Numbered from the stretch's first letter, positions 53,087 to 63,242 are shown. The stretch: 64,000 nucleotides of DNA from Rhodohalobacter mucosus (GCF_003150675.1 NZ_QGGB01000005.1:124001-188000); one strand, 5' to 3'. Notes: generated by a model not told the origin, from the letters alone. A program made the numbers and translations.

Positions 53087-54265
53087 ATGAAAATCCTGAA
53101 GAGAATACTGTTTGCGGCAGGGACCGTCATCTTATTGCTCGGTGCCTGTACAAACGGGGTGCAAGCCCAGGTACCCGTCTTGATAAAGGATGAAGCTTTT
53201 AAAGATCACGCTCGCCAGGCGATAGATTCACTTTACAACAGAAATTCGGAAGCAGCTCTCGATATTCTTTCCCCATGGATGGATCAGTATCCCGATCACC
53301 CGATGTGGGATCTTTGGGAGGGAATGCAGTATTGGTGGTATGTACTTCAGGATTTGCCCGGTACAGAATATGATGAAGCGTTTTTTACAAAGATGAAGGA
53401 GGCTGATTTTGAAGCGGGCAGGGTGCTCAGAAGATCTCCCGATCACCCCGATGCACTTATTGTCAGGGCCGTTTCGAACGCTTATGCAGCCCGGCACAAT
53501 TCGAACAGGGAAAACTGGATTACCAGTATGAATCTGGGGAGACGTGCTTTTCAGGCTCATGAGCGTCTGGTGGAGGTTATGCCGGATTTGCCGGACAACG
53601 ATTTCGCAGAGGGATTAAAAAAGTACTATTCAGCCTATATCCCCGAGAATTATCCGGTAGTACGGGCTGTATCCTGGTTTCTGCCTGAAGGTGATTATGA
53701 AGAGGGGCTCAGAATGTTGCGCATTGCATCGGAAAATGGAATTTTCGCGCGTCCCGAGGCATCCTACTTCCTCGGATATATTCTGCTTAACTACGAAAAT
53801 GAATATGAAGATGCATCCTTTATCTTTAAGGATATTGTGGAATCCTATCCTGATAACGGGTATTACAGGCGGCTCTATGCAAGGTCACTGATACAGATGG
53901 ACAAGTACAGCGAAGCCCGGGAGTTTGCGCTTGAAACAATCAGTTACTGGGATTCACTGGGACCCCAGGCTGAATTTTATACGGTGCTTCGGGAAGAAAT
54001 ATTTCACTGGCTGGGAAGAGCCTATTATCATACGGGAGAATACCGGCTTGCATTGGAAGCATTTATCACATCCTACCGGGCCGGCCTGGATTTGCCAAAT
54101 CGCAGAGAGAGGGAGTTCCATACGTTTTCCGCATATTTTGCAGGAAGAACCAACGAACTGCTCAACAATCCGGAATCTGCAAAACGATATTACCTGGCAA
54201 CACTTGAGCAGAGGGCAGCCGAAGAAGCTATCGACAGGGCAAAGGAGCGACTTGACAGACTGTGA
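53087..54265 (+). CDS. TPR-repeat exported protein
   Basis: This protein has 392 residues from the ATG at 53087. A longer frame from 53015 is rejected because it overlaps the hydrolase gene and adds a non-signal segment. The start KRILFAAGTVILLLGACTNG has a lipobox-like LLGAC, with an alternative signal-peptidase I site at VQAQ. The rest is helical with TPR-type A-helix/B-helix pairs in the C-terminal half (for example EASYFLGYILLNYENEYEDA, REEIFHWLGRAYYHTGEYRL). Likely an envelope scaffold or assembly factor; no partner is identified. Confidence 0.8.
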   Translation: MKILKRILFAAGTVILLLGACTNGVQAQVPVLIKDEAFKDHARQAIDSLYNRNSEAALDILSPWMDQYPDHPMWDLWEGMQYWWYVLQDLPGTEYDEAFFTKMKEADFEAGRVLRRSPDHPDALIVRAVSNAYAARHNSNRENWITSMNLGRRAFQAHERLVEVMPDLPDNDFAEGLKKYYSAYIPENYPVVRAVSWFLPEGDYEEGLRMLRIASENGIFARPEASYFLGYILLNYENEYEDASFIFKDIVESYPDNGYYRRLYARSLIQMDKYSEAREFALETISYWDSLGPQAEFYTVLREEIFHWLGRAYYHTGEYRLALEAFITSYRAGLDLPNRREREFHTFSAYFAGRTNELLNNPESAKRYYLATLEQRAAEEAIDRAKERLDRL

Positions 54266-54430
54266 AGGTGAATTGAAAATTGATGGCGGCACGATTACAC
54301 CCACTCTGCCGTTGAGAGACACATAAACATTCTTCAATGTAAAAATGTTGGTTCTTTCAATGCATGCATCCGAATCTTTCAGCGAAAAATCTTATTTTCA
54401 GAGGTTTTTAAAAGCACAGTCAACGTCTTA

Positions 54431-56938
54431 ATGCACAAACTAATCCGGTTTTTCAGGCCAATTGTTCGGTACAATGTGAGCCACCCCTACCTGGTTGTTA
54501 CTTTTTCTATTATTCTGGCAGCTGTTGCGGCTATTTTTGCTTCCCGTTTAACTGTAGATACGGACATTGCAAACCTGCTTCCCGAATCGAATGAGAATGT
54601 GCAGGCACTCCGGGAGCTGGAACAGACTGCAGGCGGTGAAACACCGATGCAGGTTGCAATCAAGTCACCCGATTTTGAGGCCAATATCCGGTTTGCTGAA
54701 AGGTTGGTGCAGGAAAGCCTGAATATGGAGTATTCAAGAACGGGCAATCCTTTTTTTAACCGGGCTGATCTCAGGCGGGAAACAGATGTTTTGAAAGATA
54801 ACGCACTCTACCTGGCTACAATCGAGGAACTTCAGGAGATCGAACGGTATCTGGAGAACGAAATTGAAACGGCTCGCGAGGAAGCCAATCCCTTCCTGGT
54901 AGACTTTTTTGATGATTTTGAAGAAGAGGGGGATAGCGATGAGCCGGAGATAGATGACTTCCGGGAAAGTTACGATGAATTTATCCCCTCGGAATACCCT
55001 GTAAATGATGACAGCACGCTAGTCGTTTTCGACCTCTACCCGGCCGGTTCAAAAAGCGATATCCGCTACCTGGAAGACCTATTCAGCAGCTATGAGTCAT
55101 TGGTTGAACGGCTGGACCCTGAATCCTACCACCCGGAGATGGAGGTTCAGTACGGCGGAAGGCTTAAACGGCATCTGAATGAGTTCCAGTCAATAATGAA
55201 TGATGTTTTCAACAGCTTCGGCCTTGGAATATCGGGCGTTATACTGCTGGTTATGCTCTACTTTTTCATCAAAAAATATCTCAATTATCAGCAGGCAGAT
55301 GAGAAATACAGAAAGCACTCTTTCCTGGGACACGTTTTAAGAATGCCGGTGCCTGTACTTGTAATTGGCATCCCGCTTCTGATTAGCCTGATGTGGACAT
55401 TCGGAATCACCTATTTCTACCTTGGCCTTTTGAATACAATGACCTCCGTACTTTTTGTGATCCTGTTCGGGCTTGGCATCGACTACGGTATTCACTATTA
55501 CGCGCGCTACATTGAGTACAGATCGGACGGTGTGACGATAGAAGACAGCGTGATCGCAGCCTATGAGAAAACCGGATCCGCAATCATCGTTTCAGCGCTT
55601 ACTACGGCATCGGCACTGTTTGTGCTCATGTTTGCAGACTTCAGGGGATTCTCCGAATTCGGGTTTATTTCGGGCATCGGGATCCTTTTTGCGGTATCCT
55701 GCATGCTTTTTATACTGCCTGCACTACTGGTGATTTTTGAACGATGGAACTGGATTCTTCTGAATCCAAAATCAGAGGACTACGAGTCCAGGGCATTAAT
55801 CAAACGCTACCCGTATGCCCGTACGGTGGTAACGGCAGGGGTTCTGGTGTCGGCGGTTGTACTGTTCTTTTCGACCAACCTCAGGTTTGAATATAACTTC
55901 TCGAATCTTGAGCCTACATTTCCCGAATATGAGCAATTCAAAGAGTTTTCAAGCGGAGTGGATGAGAGTACCCGCAGCAATCCTGCATATATCATTGCTG
56001 AGAATGATCAGGATGTTTTTCGGCTGCTGGAGGAGATCCGCGAGATAAAAAATGAAAATCCTGACACAATGATTGATGAGGTGGAGGCACTTCAGGAACG
56101 ATTTCCGCCAAACAACGAGATGGCTCAGGAAAAACTGGGATACATAGCAGAAATCAGGGAGTTGCTTCAAAACGACTTTATCCGGGATCAGCAGGACGAA
56201 AATCTGGATATACTCAGAAGAGGTTCACAGACAAAAGAACCGCTGGATGAAAACCGGATACCTGACTATCTGAAAAACCGGTTTATGACCCGCGAAGGGG
56301 AGATCGGCCGCTTTGTCATTATATATCCCAAATCGGGTTTGTCGGACGGACTTAAATCGATAGCCTTCAAAGAGGAGGTGGGTGAAGTTGTTCTGGATAA
56401 CGGCCGTGAGTATCACGCGGCCAGTACATCCATTGTAGCAGCCACCATGCTTGATCTGATGCGCACCGAAAGTCCGTATATGGTTACGGCTACGTTCATC
56501 ATTGTGTTTCTGTTTATCTGGATATCGTTCGGGCATATCAGGTGGACAATGATTGCCCTGATTCCTCTGATCGTCGGGCTTCTCTGGCTTTTCGGGATAC
56601 AGCTGCTGTTCGGCCTGAAATTCAATTTTTATAATCTGGTTGTGCTTCCCGCCATTTTGGGAATTGGCTGCGATAACGGGGTACACCTTGCACACAGATA
56701 CCGTGACGAGGGACGAAAAAGCATGTGGAACGTACTTTCAAGTACGGGGCAGCATATCAGTATCGGTTCGTTTACCACAATGATGGGTTTTGCGGGATTG
56801 TTGTTTACAAGTCATCCCGGTCTGCAATCGATAGGAATTATGGCTACAATCGGTATCGGTATGACCCTTCTTTCCGCCCTTACTTTTCTGCCTGCCATGG
56901 TGCAGTTTTTGGAAGACCGCGGCTGGATACATGATTAG
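54431..56938 (+). CDS. MMPL/RND-superfamily transporter
   Basis: This 835-residue protein has two RND halves, each with a periplasmic loop after the first helix. Helices lie at about 18-38, 265-285, 300-400 (several), and again at about 460-480 and 675-830. The sequence is typical of MMPL-like or hopanoid/lipid-type RND exporters: FGLGIDYGIHYYARYIEYRS (about 345-364) and the second GIGCDNGVHLAHRYRDEG (about 739-756) mark the two symmetric membrane modules. It uses the proton gradient to move lipids or other amphipathic molecules. The upstream 165-nt spacer is AT-rich. No fusion-protein or outer-membrane partner is adjacent. Confidence 0.93.
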   Translation: MHKLIRFFRPIVRYNVSHPYLVVTFSIILAAVAAIFASRLTVDTDIANLLPESNENVQALRELEQTAGGETPMQVAIKSPDFEANIRFAERLVQESLNMEYSRTGNPFFNRADLRRETDVLKDNALYLATIEELQEIERYLENEIETAREEANPFLVDFFDDFEEEGDSDEPEIDDFRESYDEFIPSEYPVNDDSTLVVFDLYPAGSKSDIRYLEDLFSSYESLVERLDPESYHPEMEVQYGGRLKRHLNEFQSIMNDVFNSFGLGISGVILLVMLYFFIKKYLNYQQADEKYRKHSFLGHVLRMPVPVLVIGIPLLISLMWTFGITYFYLGLLNTMTSVLFVILFGLGIDYGIHYYARYIEYRSDGVTIEDSVIAAYEKTGSAIIVSALTTASALFVLMFADFRGFSEFGFISGIGILFAVSCMLFILPALLVIFERWNWILLNPKSEDYESRALIKRYPYARTVVTAGVLVSAVVLFFSTNLRFEYNFSNLEPTFPEYEQFKEFSSGVDESTRSNPAYIIAENDQDVFRLLEEIREIKNENPDTMIDEVEALQERFPPNNEMAQEKLGYIAEIRELLQNDFIRDQQDENLDILRRGSQTKEPLDENRIPDYLKNRFMTREGEIGRFVIIYPKSGLSDGLKSIAFKEEVGEVVLDNGREYHAASTSIVAATMLDLMRTESPYMVTATFIIVFLFIWISFGHIRWTMIALIPLIVGLLWLFGIQLLFGLKFNFYNLVVLPAILGIGCDNGVHLAHRYRDEGRKSMWNVLSSTGQHISIGSFTTMMGFAGLLFTSHPGLQSIGIMATIGIGMTLLSALTFLPAMVQFLEDRGWIHD

Positions 56939-56957
56939 TTTTGTTTTTTTTAGTGAA

Positions 56958-57150
56958 AAGGCAAAAGGCAAAAGGAAGACGTCAGAGGTCAAACGTGAGA
57001 CGGAATATCAGCGATTGGTCCCGATCCCGAAAGCTTTCGGGACGGGAGCGGTTGTAGATCTCTGATTTATTTTCCATTCTGACCGCTGAAGCCTGAAGCC
57101 TGAAGCCTGCTGCGTGCAGTTCGCAGTCCCGAGACTTCGGGAAAGCCTGA
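56958..57150 (+). repeat. Dispersed intergenic repeat, copy D
   Basis: Same module order as copy C: GGCAAAAGGCAAAAGG, then GTCAAACGTGAGACGG, then GGTCCCGA and a hairpin TCCCGAAAGCTTTCGGGA (57025-57042), an AT-rich gap, then GAAGCCT heptamers. It continues into CTGCGTGCAGTTCGCAGTCC and CCCGAGACTTCGGG, which are the reverse complement of landmarks in copies A and B. It ends about 17 nt before recO. Confidence 0.75.
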
Positions 57151-57167
57151 AGCCTAAACCATGATCC

Positions 57168-57920
57168 ATGATCACGAAAACCGAAGCCATTGTTTTAAGG
57201 TCTGTCGACTTTCAGGAGTCGAGCCTGATCGTGACACTTTTTACCCGAAAGCATGGTAAAGTTGCGGTTATTGCAAAGGGAGCAAGGCGTCCAAAAAGTA
57301 AACTGGCTGCTTTTTTTGTGCCGGGTCAGATCCTCGAAGCGGTTATTTTTATGAAGGAAACGCGGGAGGTTCAGACACTCTCGGACGTTTCATACCTCCT
57401 CAAGCTTGATAATCTTAGGACCGACCTTGAGAAGATGGCGCTTTCCGTTACTGCACTTGAACTTACATCTCAGATCATACACAGCCATGAACCGAATGAA
57501 GACCTTTTTCAGCTGCTTGTGAAGATGCTCTCCTGGATCAACGATCGTGAGCATGTATCAAGGATCATGTTTCCCTATCTGCAAATCAGGCTGGCCGATG
57601 CGGCGGGGGTCGGGCTTCAGCCGGATACTACAATTTCAAATGATTCGGGAACAGAATCCGGATCAGGGTATATGAACATTGAAAGCGGAACGATTTCTGA
57701 AATCGCAGAGGGAAGTGAGTCGATACGGCTTACACCCCTGCAGTTTGCCTTTGTGCGGGAATCGCTGCATTCTATGAATTCAGGTATTTTTACATTAAAA
57801 TTGTCACAAAGTGAACTAAGTGAGCTCATTGAGTATTTAGACAGATACTTTCGGTACCATTTCGAGGGCACCCGGCCCAGAAAATCGGATGCCATTTTTG
57901 AGCAGATACTAAAAAACTAA
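57168..57920 (+). CDS. recO: DNA repair protein RecO
   Basis: This 250-residue protein has the OB-fold N-terminus with family start KTEAIVLRSVDFQESSLIVT and the TREVQTLSDVSYLL segment. The zinc-finger region found in some RecO proteins is not conserved as a Cys cluster here. RecO loads RecA with RecR on gapped DNA. It starts a transcript shared with the DegP-like gene, which begins 2 nt after the stop. Its 5' leader is formed by repeat copy D. Confidence 0.9.
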   Translation: MITKTEAIVLRSVDFQESSLIVTLFTRKHGKVAVIAKGARRPKSKLAAFFVPGQILEAVIFMKETREVQTLSDVSYLLKLDNLRTDLEKMALSVTALELTSQIIHSHEPNEDLFQLLVKMLSWINDREHVSRIMFPYLQIRLADAAGVGLQPDTTISNDSGTESGSGYMNIESGTISEIAEGSESIRLTPLQFAFVRESLHSMNSGIFTLKLSQSELSELIEYLDRYFRYHFEGTRPRKSDAIFEQILKN

Positions 57921-57921
57921 C

Positions 57922-59478
57922 ATGAAGATTCGCGATAAAATACTTTCCGGAATCCTGCTGGTGCTCATCGGAGTGCTTTTGGGTATGATCCTGATGTTTT
58001 TCAGACAGGGTACCTTTTCCTTCGACCTTGCTGAAGTGAAGGTGACGGAGGTAAACAGAAGTGAATCTCCAATATGGACGGATGATGAGCTGGAAAAGAT
58101 TGATGACCGGTTTGTTTTCAAAACGATTGCTAAAACCGTAACCCCGTCGGTTGTTTATATCGAAACACTGATCAATGCGCGCGATCGAAGAGAAATGAGT
58201 CCCGGAGAGGAGGAAGATGGTGGAAATTTTTGGGACCGGTATCTTCCGCGAACCCGTACGGTTGGCTCCGGTGTAATTATCACGGCCGACGGATATATTC
58301 TCACAAACAATCATGTTATTGAAAGTGCGGTACGGGATGGAATTAATGTTACGCTGGATGATAAGCGTACTTTTGATGCAAGGGTGGTGGGACGAGACCC
58401 CAGTACGGACCTGGCCGTGCTTAAAATTGATGCTGAAAACCTTCAGAATGCAGTGATTGGAAACTCAGATCGTCTGGAAGTGGGCGAATGGGTTCTGGCT
58501 ATTGGCAATCCGTTCAGGCTCAGGTCTACGGTAACGGCAGGAATTGTAAGTGCCCTGAGCCGTGAAGTGCAAATCATAGATGACCTGAGGCGAATCGAAA
58601 GCTTTATTCAGACGGATGCGGCCATTAACCGCGGCAACAGCGGGGGTGCCCTGGTGAACACCAGCGGTGAACTGATTGGTATCAATACCGCCATAGCCAC
58701 TCAGACGGGAAGCTATCAGGGATACGGTTTTGCAGTTCCCAGCAACCTGGCCCTCAAAATCGCGCGCGATATCATTGAATTCGGTGAGGTGAAAAGAGGA
58801 CTTTTGGGTGTCACCATTGAATCGGTTACGGCAAGTACAGCCCGGAGAGCGGGGCTCAATGAAATTTCGGGCGTTCTTATCATAGATACGGTGGAGGACG
58901 GTGCGGCTGCAAAGGCCGGTGTACAATCATCCGATATCATTCTTAAAGTGAACGGTGTGGCGGTGAGTGAATCCAATCAGCTGCAGGAAAAAGTGGCCAT
59001 GTTCCGTCCCGATGATCAGGTTACATTAACCATCTGGCGAGACCGGGAAGAGCTGGAAACGGATGTTGTGCTTGAAGAGATGCAGCCTATTGTGCAGGAG
59101 ACGCAGACAATACCCGAAAACAACTTTGATGAAGAACAACTGGGGCCTGAGCCCGAGATGTGGGAAGAAATTCCAGGAGATGAGAACAGCGGCATTGAAC
59201 AGCAAAGCTTCCGTGAACTTGGATTCAGCATTCGCGCACTTGCCACACCTGAAGATCCGGATCGTTTCAACCTCTATTTGCACCGTGTTCAAAGAGGTTC
59301 AGAAGCATGGAACAGAGGACTCAGGGAAGGAGGTGAAATTACGGAAATCAACGGGAATCGGGTTCATACCCTGGATGAAGTTGAAAAAGAGATTACCGAT
59401 TCATTAAAAAACCATCGATCTTTGACATTCAAAATACGAACCGGTCAGGGTACTGACGGTTATTATCAGTTGTTCTAA
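57922..59478 (+). CDS. DegP/HtrA-type serine protease with two PDZ domains
   Basis: This 518-residue protein has an N-terminal membrane anchor (about 8-28). The trypsin-like domain has triad His131 (TNNHVIES), Asp163 (PSTDLAVL) and Ser240 (NRGNSGGAL). PDZ1 covers about 285-375 (GLLGVTIESVTASTARRAG). A low-complexity acidic linker (about 390-420) follows and PDZ2 ends the protein (about 430-515, LREGGEITEINGNRVHTLDE). The acidic linker is longer than usual and may act as a flexible spacer. It degrades or refolds misfolded envelope proteins. It follows recO immediately and is probably co-transcribed. Confidence 0.93.
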   Translation: MKIRDKILSGILLVLIGVLLGMILMFFRQGTFSFDLAEVKVTEVNRSESPIWTDDELEKIDDRFVFKTIAKTVTPSVVYIETLINARDRREMSPGEEEDGGNFWDRYLPRTRTVGSGVIITADGYILTNNHVIESAVRDGINVTLDDKRTFDARVVGRDPSTDLAVLKIDAENLQNAVIGNSDRLEVGEWVLAIGNPFRLRSTVTAGIVSALSREVQIIDDLRRIESFIQTDAAINRGNSGGALVNTSGELIGINTAIATQTGSYQGYGFAVPSNLALKIARDIIEFGEVKRGLLGVTIESVTASTARRAGLNEISGVLIIDTVEDGAAAKAGVQSSDIILKVNGVAVSESNQLQEKVAMFRPDDQVTLTIWRDREELETDVVLEEMQPIVQETQTIPENNFDEEQLGPEPEMWEEIPGDENSGIEQQSFRELGFSIRALATPEDPDRFNLYLHRVQRGSEAWNRGLREGGEITEINGNRVHTLDEVEKEITDSLKNHRSLTFKIRTGQGTDGYYQLF

Positions 59479-59498
59479 ATTCAAATAAAATTTTATTC

Positions 59499-60035
59499 AT
59501 GAGACGTTTTTCTATCCTAATGTCGGGGATTCTGCTGCTCACACTTTCATCATGTGCAACCACTGATCAGGGAAGAGATGAAGGCGATGCATCTGTTGAA
59601 GAAACGGCGGGGACAAATCAACCGTCATGGTACAGTGCTCTCACCACCTCGAAATCGGACTCAGCTTCTTTTACAGGCTTTGCACGAGCTGTTTCTGCCG
59701 ACAGGGAGGAAGCCCGTGAACTTTCTGAACAGACAGCTATAAAAAATCTGCGTTTTGAAATCGACAGATATGCGGAAGAGATCAGAAGGGAACTAACAGC
59801 AGGCGGAGCAAACGGTTCACTTGAAAGCGCTGCGTTTATCAGAAACCTGAGAAATGCCGTGGAGTCAATGCCGGTGGGCGATGCGATGACTGAAACAGAA
59901 TTTTTCGGTGAGGGATCCGTGGTCCATGCATTCACGCGAGTCTCGATATCGTCACAGGCGGTTATTGACATGCTTTCAGCTCAGATAAATCATGATGATT
60001 TTGTTGAGTTACTCAGGCAGAAAGCAGCTTCCTGA
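59499..60035 (+). CDS. LPP20-like lipoprotein
   Basis: This 178-residue protein has lipobox LTLSSC with the lipidated Cys at about residue 19. The mature part is acidic, then contains QPSWYSALTTSKSDSASFTG (about 41-60) and a helix with SADREEARELSEQTAIKNLR (about 66-85), like LPP20-family lipoproteins that carry a W-Y start and an alanine-rich helix. Located 20 nt after the DegP-like gene, so possibly in the same transcript. Role unknown; envelope stress is plausible from context. Confidence 0.75.
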   Translation: MRRFSILMSGILLLTLSSCATTDQGRDEGDASVEETAGTNQPSWYSALTTSKSDSASFTGFARAVSADREEARELSEQTAIKNLRFEIDRYAEEIRRELTAGGANGSLESAAFIRNLRNAVESMPVGDAMTETEFFGEGSVVHAFTRVSISSQAVIDMLSAQINHDDFVELLRQKAAS

Positions 60036-60092
60036 TTTCAGATTGAAACCGATATATAAAACTAAAAAGTAAAAAACAGATTGATCCGTACC

Positions 60093-60533
60093 ATGAGCAA
60101 AGCAACAATCCGAACGGAAAAGGGTGACATGCAGGTGGAATTTTTTGATGACGATGCCCCCGGTACCGTGGCAAATTTTATTAAACTCTCGAAAGATGGA
60201 TTTTATGACGGATTAACATTCCATCGTGTGATTCCGGAATTTGTAATTCAGGGCGGATGCCCCAAAGGGGACGGCACCGGAGGACCGGGCTACAGCATCG
60301 ATTGTGAACTCGACGGAGAGAAGCAATACCATGACCGCGGTGTACTGTCGATGGCTCATGCAGGGCGCAATACGGGAGGATCTCAATTTTTTATCTGCTA
60401 CAATCGCGAAAATACCGCTCATCTCGACAGAAACCATACGGTATTCGGCAAAGTGACGGAGGGGCTCAATATTATTGACGATATCCGCCAGGGAGACAAA
60501 ATCAACGAGATCGTTATCGCCGACGAGGAGTAA
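60093..60533 (+). CDS. Cyclophilin-type peptidyl-prolyl isomerase
   Basis: This protein has 146 residues from the ATG at 60093. An upstream TTG at 60081 is rejected. The cyclophilin core is intact: GTVANFIKLSKDGFYDGLTF, FHRVIPEFVIQGGCP with the active-site arginine, and AHAGRNTGGSQFFICYNREN. There is no signal peptide, so it is cytoplasmic. It catalyses proline isomerisation during folding. Stands alone between the LPP20-like and GMC genes. Confidence 0.95.
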   Translation: MSKATIRTEKGDMQVEFFDDDAPGTVANFIKLSKDGFYDGLTFHRVIPEFVIQGGCPKGDGTGGPGYSIDCELDGEKQYHDRGVLSMAHAGRNTGGSQFFICYNRENTAHLDRNHTVFGKVTEGLNIIDDIRQGDKINEIVIADEE

Positions 60534-60720
60534 CAGCCGCAATGGCCTGCAAAATCGCTATGTGATTCCGTACCTGCCGGAGAGCAAGTGGCTGATAAAT
60601 TTGAGACAGCCTGAAAACTCCTGTCCGATAGTAAAAAATGGCGCTTTCCATTTTGATCTGTGGGAAAAATAAAACACATTCTGAATGATTGTTTTAAGAA
60701 TAAGCTAAAATTCATTTGGA

Positions 60721-62454
60721 ATGGAGATTAAGACACAGGGCGACCGGTATGATGTAGTTGTTGTCGGTTCGGGGGCCGGCGGTGGTATGGCCGCAAAAAT
60801 ACTTTCTGAACAGGGACTTTCTGTAGCCGTAGTTGAAGCCGGTGGGGATTATGACCCCGCATTGGATGAATATCGCACACAGCTCCGCTGGCCGTGGGAG
60901 TCACCCAGAAGAGGCGCAGGTACCGTTCGTCCGTTTGGAGATTTTGATGCAGCATGGGGAGGCTGGGATATTGACGGGGAGCCCTATACCCGTAAAAACG
61001 GCACCGGTTTCGACTGGTTCAGGTCACGCATGGTGGGAGGCCGCACCAATCACTGGGGCCGGATTTCGCTGCGCTTCGGGCCAAAGGATTTCAGGCGAAA
61101 AGAGATCGACGGACTGGGCGATAACTGGCCCATCAGTTATGAGGATATCAAGCCCTATTACGACCGTGTTGACAAGCTGATCGGGGTGTTCGGCACCAAT
61201 GAGGGACTTGAAGATGATCCGGATGGTTTTTTTCTGCCGCCACCCAAGCCAAGGCTTCACGAACTTTATGTAAAAAAAGGTGCCCGGCAGGTCGATATTC
61301 CGGTAATCCCGTCGCGGCTGTCCATACTTACGCGTCCCGTAAATAATCGCAGGGGCGCCTGCTTTTTCTGTAATCAGTGTAACCGCGGATGCAATGTGTA
61401 TGGTGATTTTTCCTCCGGATCCTGTCTGCTGCAACCGGCTATGGAGCGCGGGAAGGTGGATCTTTATACCATGGCGATGGTTCGCGAAGTTACCACGAAC
61501 GGCAGCGGCGAGGCCACCGGTGTAATCTATATCGACAAGCGCGATATGAAAGAGTACAGAATTGATGCAAGGGCAGTGGCCCTCGGAGCGTCGGCTTGTG
61601 AAACGGCACGAATAATGCTGAACTCTAAATCACCTGCGCATCCGAACGGCCTTGCAAACAGCAGCGGTGTAGTGGGCCGGTACCTTCATGATTCAACCGG
61701 CGCAGACCGGATGGCGATTCTTCCCGAACTGATTGACCGTGAGCGGTACAACGAGGACGGAGTTGGAGGGCTTCACGTCTATACGCCCTGGTGGCTTGAC
61801 AACAGTAAACTCGATTTTCCGAGGGGCTACCACCTGGAGTATTGGGGAGGTATGGGAATGCCGATGTACGGAACCGGTTTCGGGATGGATACCATGCGGC
61901 AGTACGTACGGGATGAAATGGGCAATCCATCGCCCAATGGCGGTTACGGTGTGGGCCTGATGCGGGATATCCGAAAATTATGGGGCTCAACGGTGGGTAT
62001 TTCAGGCCGGGGAGAGTGCATTGCGCGCTATGATAATTACTGTGAGATTGATCCCGGCACTGTCGATAAATACGGCATTCCGGTTCTGCGTTTCAACTAC
62101 ACGTGGAGTGATCATGAACGGCAGCAGGCCAGGCATATGCACGATACATTCGAGGAGATCCTTACTGCAATGGGCGGGACGCTTCTGGGTGATAAGCCGG
62201 GAGAAGACAGTGATTACGGACTGCATACGCCTGGAAGGATTATTCACGAAGTGGGAACAACCCGCATGGGTGACAATCCCGGCAGTTCGGTTTTGAACAG
62301 CTACGGCCAGGCACACGACTGTAAAAACCTGTTTGTTGTGGATGCAGGCTCTTTTGTGTCACAGGCTGACAAGAATCCAACCTGGACCATTCTTGCACTC
62401 TCCTGGAGAACATCGGAGTATATTGCCGATGAGATGCGGAAGGGAAATCTTTAA
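60721..62454 (+). CDS. GMC-family FAD oxidoreductase
   Basis: This 577-residue flavoprotein has an N-terminal Rossmann fold (VVVGSGAGGGMAAKILSEQG, about 14-33), a cysteine-rich region (GACFFCNQCNRGCNVYGDFS, about 212-231) not found in typical alcohol oxidases, and the C-terminal GMC substrate region with HEVGTTRMGDNPGSSVLNSY and FVVDAGSFVSQADKNPTWTI. The Cys cluster suggests a gluconate-2-dehydrogenase-like FAD subunit that passes electrons on. Its partner, subunit 3, is the next gene. The oxidised sugar or alcohol is not known. Confidence 0.92.
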   Translation: MEIKTQGDRYDVVVVGSGAGGGMAAKILSEQGLSVAVVEAGGDYDPALDEYRTQLRWPWESPRRGAGTVRPFGDFDAAWGGWDIDGEPYTRKNGTGFDWFRSRMVGGRTNHWGRISLRFGPKDFRRKEIDGLGDNWPISYEDIKPYYDRVDKLIGVFGTNEGLEDDPDGFFLPPPKPRLHELYVKKGARQVDIPVIPSRLSILTRPVNNRRGACFFCNQCNRGCNVYGDFSSGSCLLQPAMERGKVDLYTMAMVREVTTNGSGEATGVIYIDKRDMKEYRIDARAVALGASACETARIMLNSKSPAHPNGLANSSGVVGRYLHDSTGADRMAILPELIDRERYNEDGVGGLHVYTPWWLDNSKLDFPRGYHLEYWGGMGMPMYGTGFGMDTMRQYVRDEMGNPSPNGGYGVGLMRDIRKLWGSTVGISGRGECIARYDNYCEIDPGTVDKYGIPVLRFNYTWSDHERQQARHMHDTFEEILTAMGGTLLGDKPGEDSDYGLHTPGRIIHEVGTTRMGDNPGSSVLNSYGQAHDCKNLFVVDAGSFVSQADKNPTWTILALSWRTSEYIADEMRKGNL

Positions 62455-62525
62455 TTGACAGCTGATTCTGAAGCCTTTGGATAATGATGGCGAAAGAAAT
62501 AATCTTTTAAATCAATCAGAAAACG

Positions 62526-63242
62526 ATGGACAGAAGACAACATCTTAAACTGCTGCTTGCCGGTTCGTTTGGTGCCGGATTTCTTATGAGCGGCGGCTGC
62601 ACCGAGGAGGACCGCAGGACGAGCGAAGAAATTATAAGGAATAACGGGGGAGGTTACGGACGTACCCCTGAAGAAAAGGCCCTGGATGAAAAACTCAGGT
62701 CGGAGACCTTTTTTACAGAGGAGGAGATGAAGATGGTGGCGGTTCTGTCCGATATCATTATTCCGGCCGATGGAGACTCAGGAAGCGCAACGGATGCGGG
62801 GGTGCCCGACTTTATCGAGTTTATGATGAAAGATTACCCGCCTTTTCAGGTGCCGACGAGGGGAGGACTCATGTGGCTGAACAGTCAGTGCAGAAGCCGC
62901 TTCGGATCCGGTTTTCTGGACTGCAGCCAGGATCAGCGAATGGAGGTGATTGACGACATCGCGTGGCCCGACTCCGCATCATCCGATATGGAGTACGGTG
63001 TCAGGTTTTTTAACCGAATGAGAAATCTGGCCGCAACCGGCTTTTTCACCAGCGAGATGGGCATACAGTACCTGGGGTATGTCGGCAACCGGCCGGGATT
63101 CTGGGACGGTGTGCCTGACAATGTGCTTCGCAAGCATGGACTGAGCTATGACCGTAAAACGCTGGAAGAATGCATTAAGCTGGAGGAGCGCAGCCGCATT
63201 GCAGAGTGGGATGAAGACGGCAACCTGCTGAATCGCTCCTGA
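62526..63242 (+). CDS. Gluconate 2-dehydrogenase subunit 3-like protein with Tat signal
   Basis: This 238-residue protein has a twin-arginine export signal (MDRRQHLKLLLAG) with a possible lipobox SGGC at about residue 24. The mature domain matches subunit 3: FFTEEEMKMVAVLSDIIIPA and FIEFMMKDYPPFQVPTRGGL. It lies 71 nt after the GMC flavoprotein gene and the pair presumably forms one membrane-associated dehydrogenase. The Tat signal of subunit 3 can carry the folded flavoprotein across the membrane. No cytochrome gene is nearby. Confidence 0.9.
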   Translation: MDRRQHLKLLLAGSFGAGFLMSGGCTEEDRRTSEEIIRNNGGGYGRTPEEKALDEKLRSETFFTEEEMKMVAVLSDIIIPADGDSGSATDAGVPDFIEFMMKDYPPFQVPTRGGLMWLNSQCRSRFGSGFLDCSQDQRMEVIDDIAWPDSASSDMEYGVRFFNRMRNLAATGFFTSEMGIQYLGYVGNRPGFWDGVPDNVLRKHGLSYDRKTLEECIKLEERSRIAEWDEDGNLLNRS

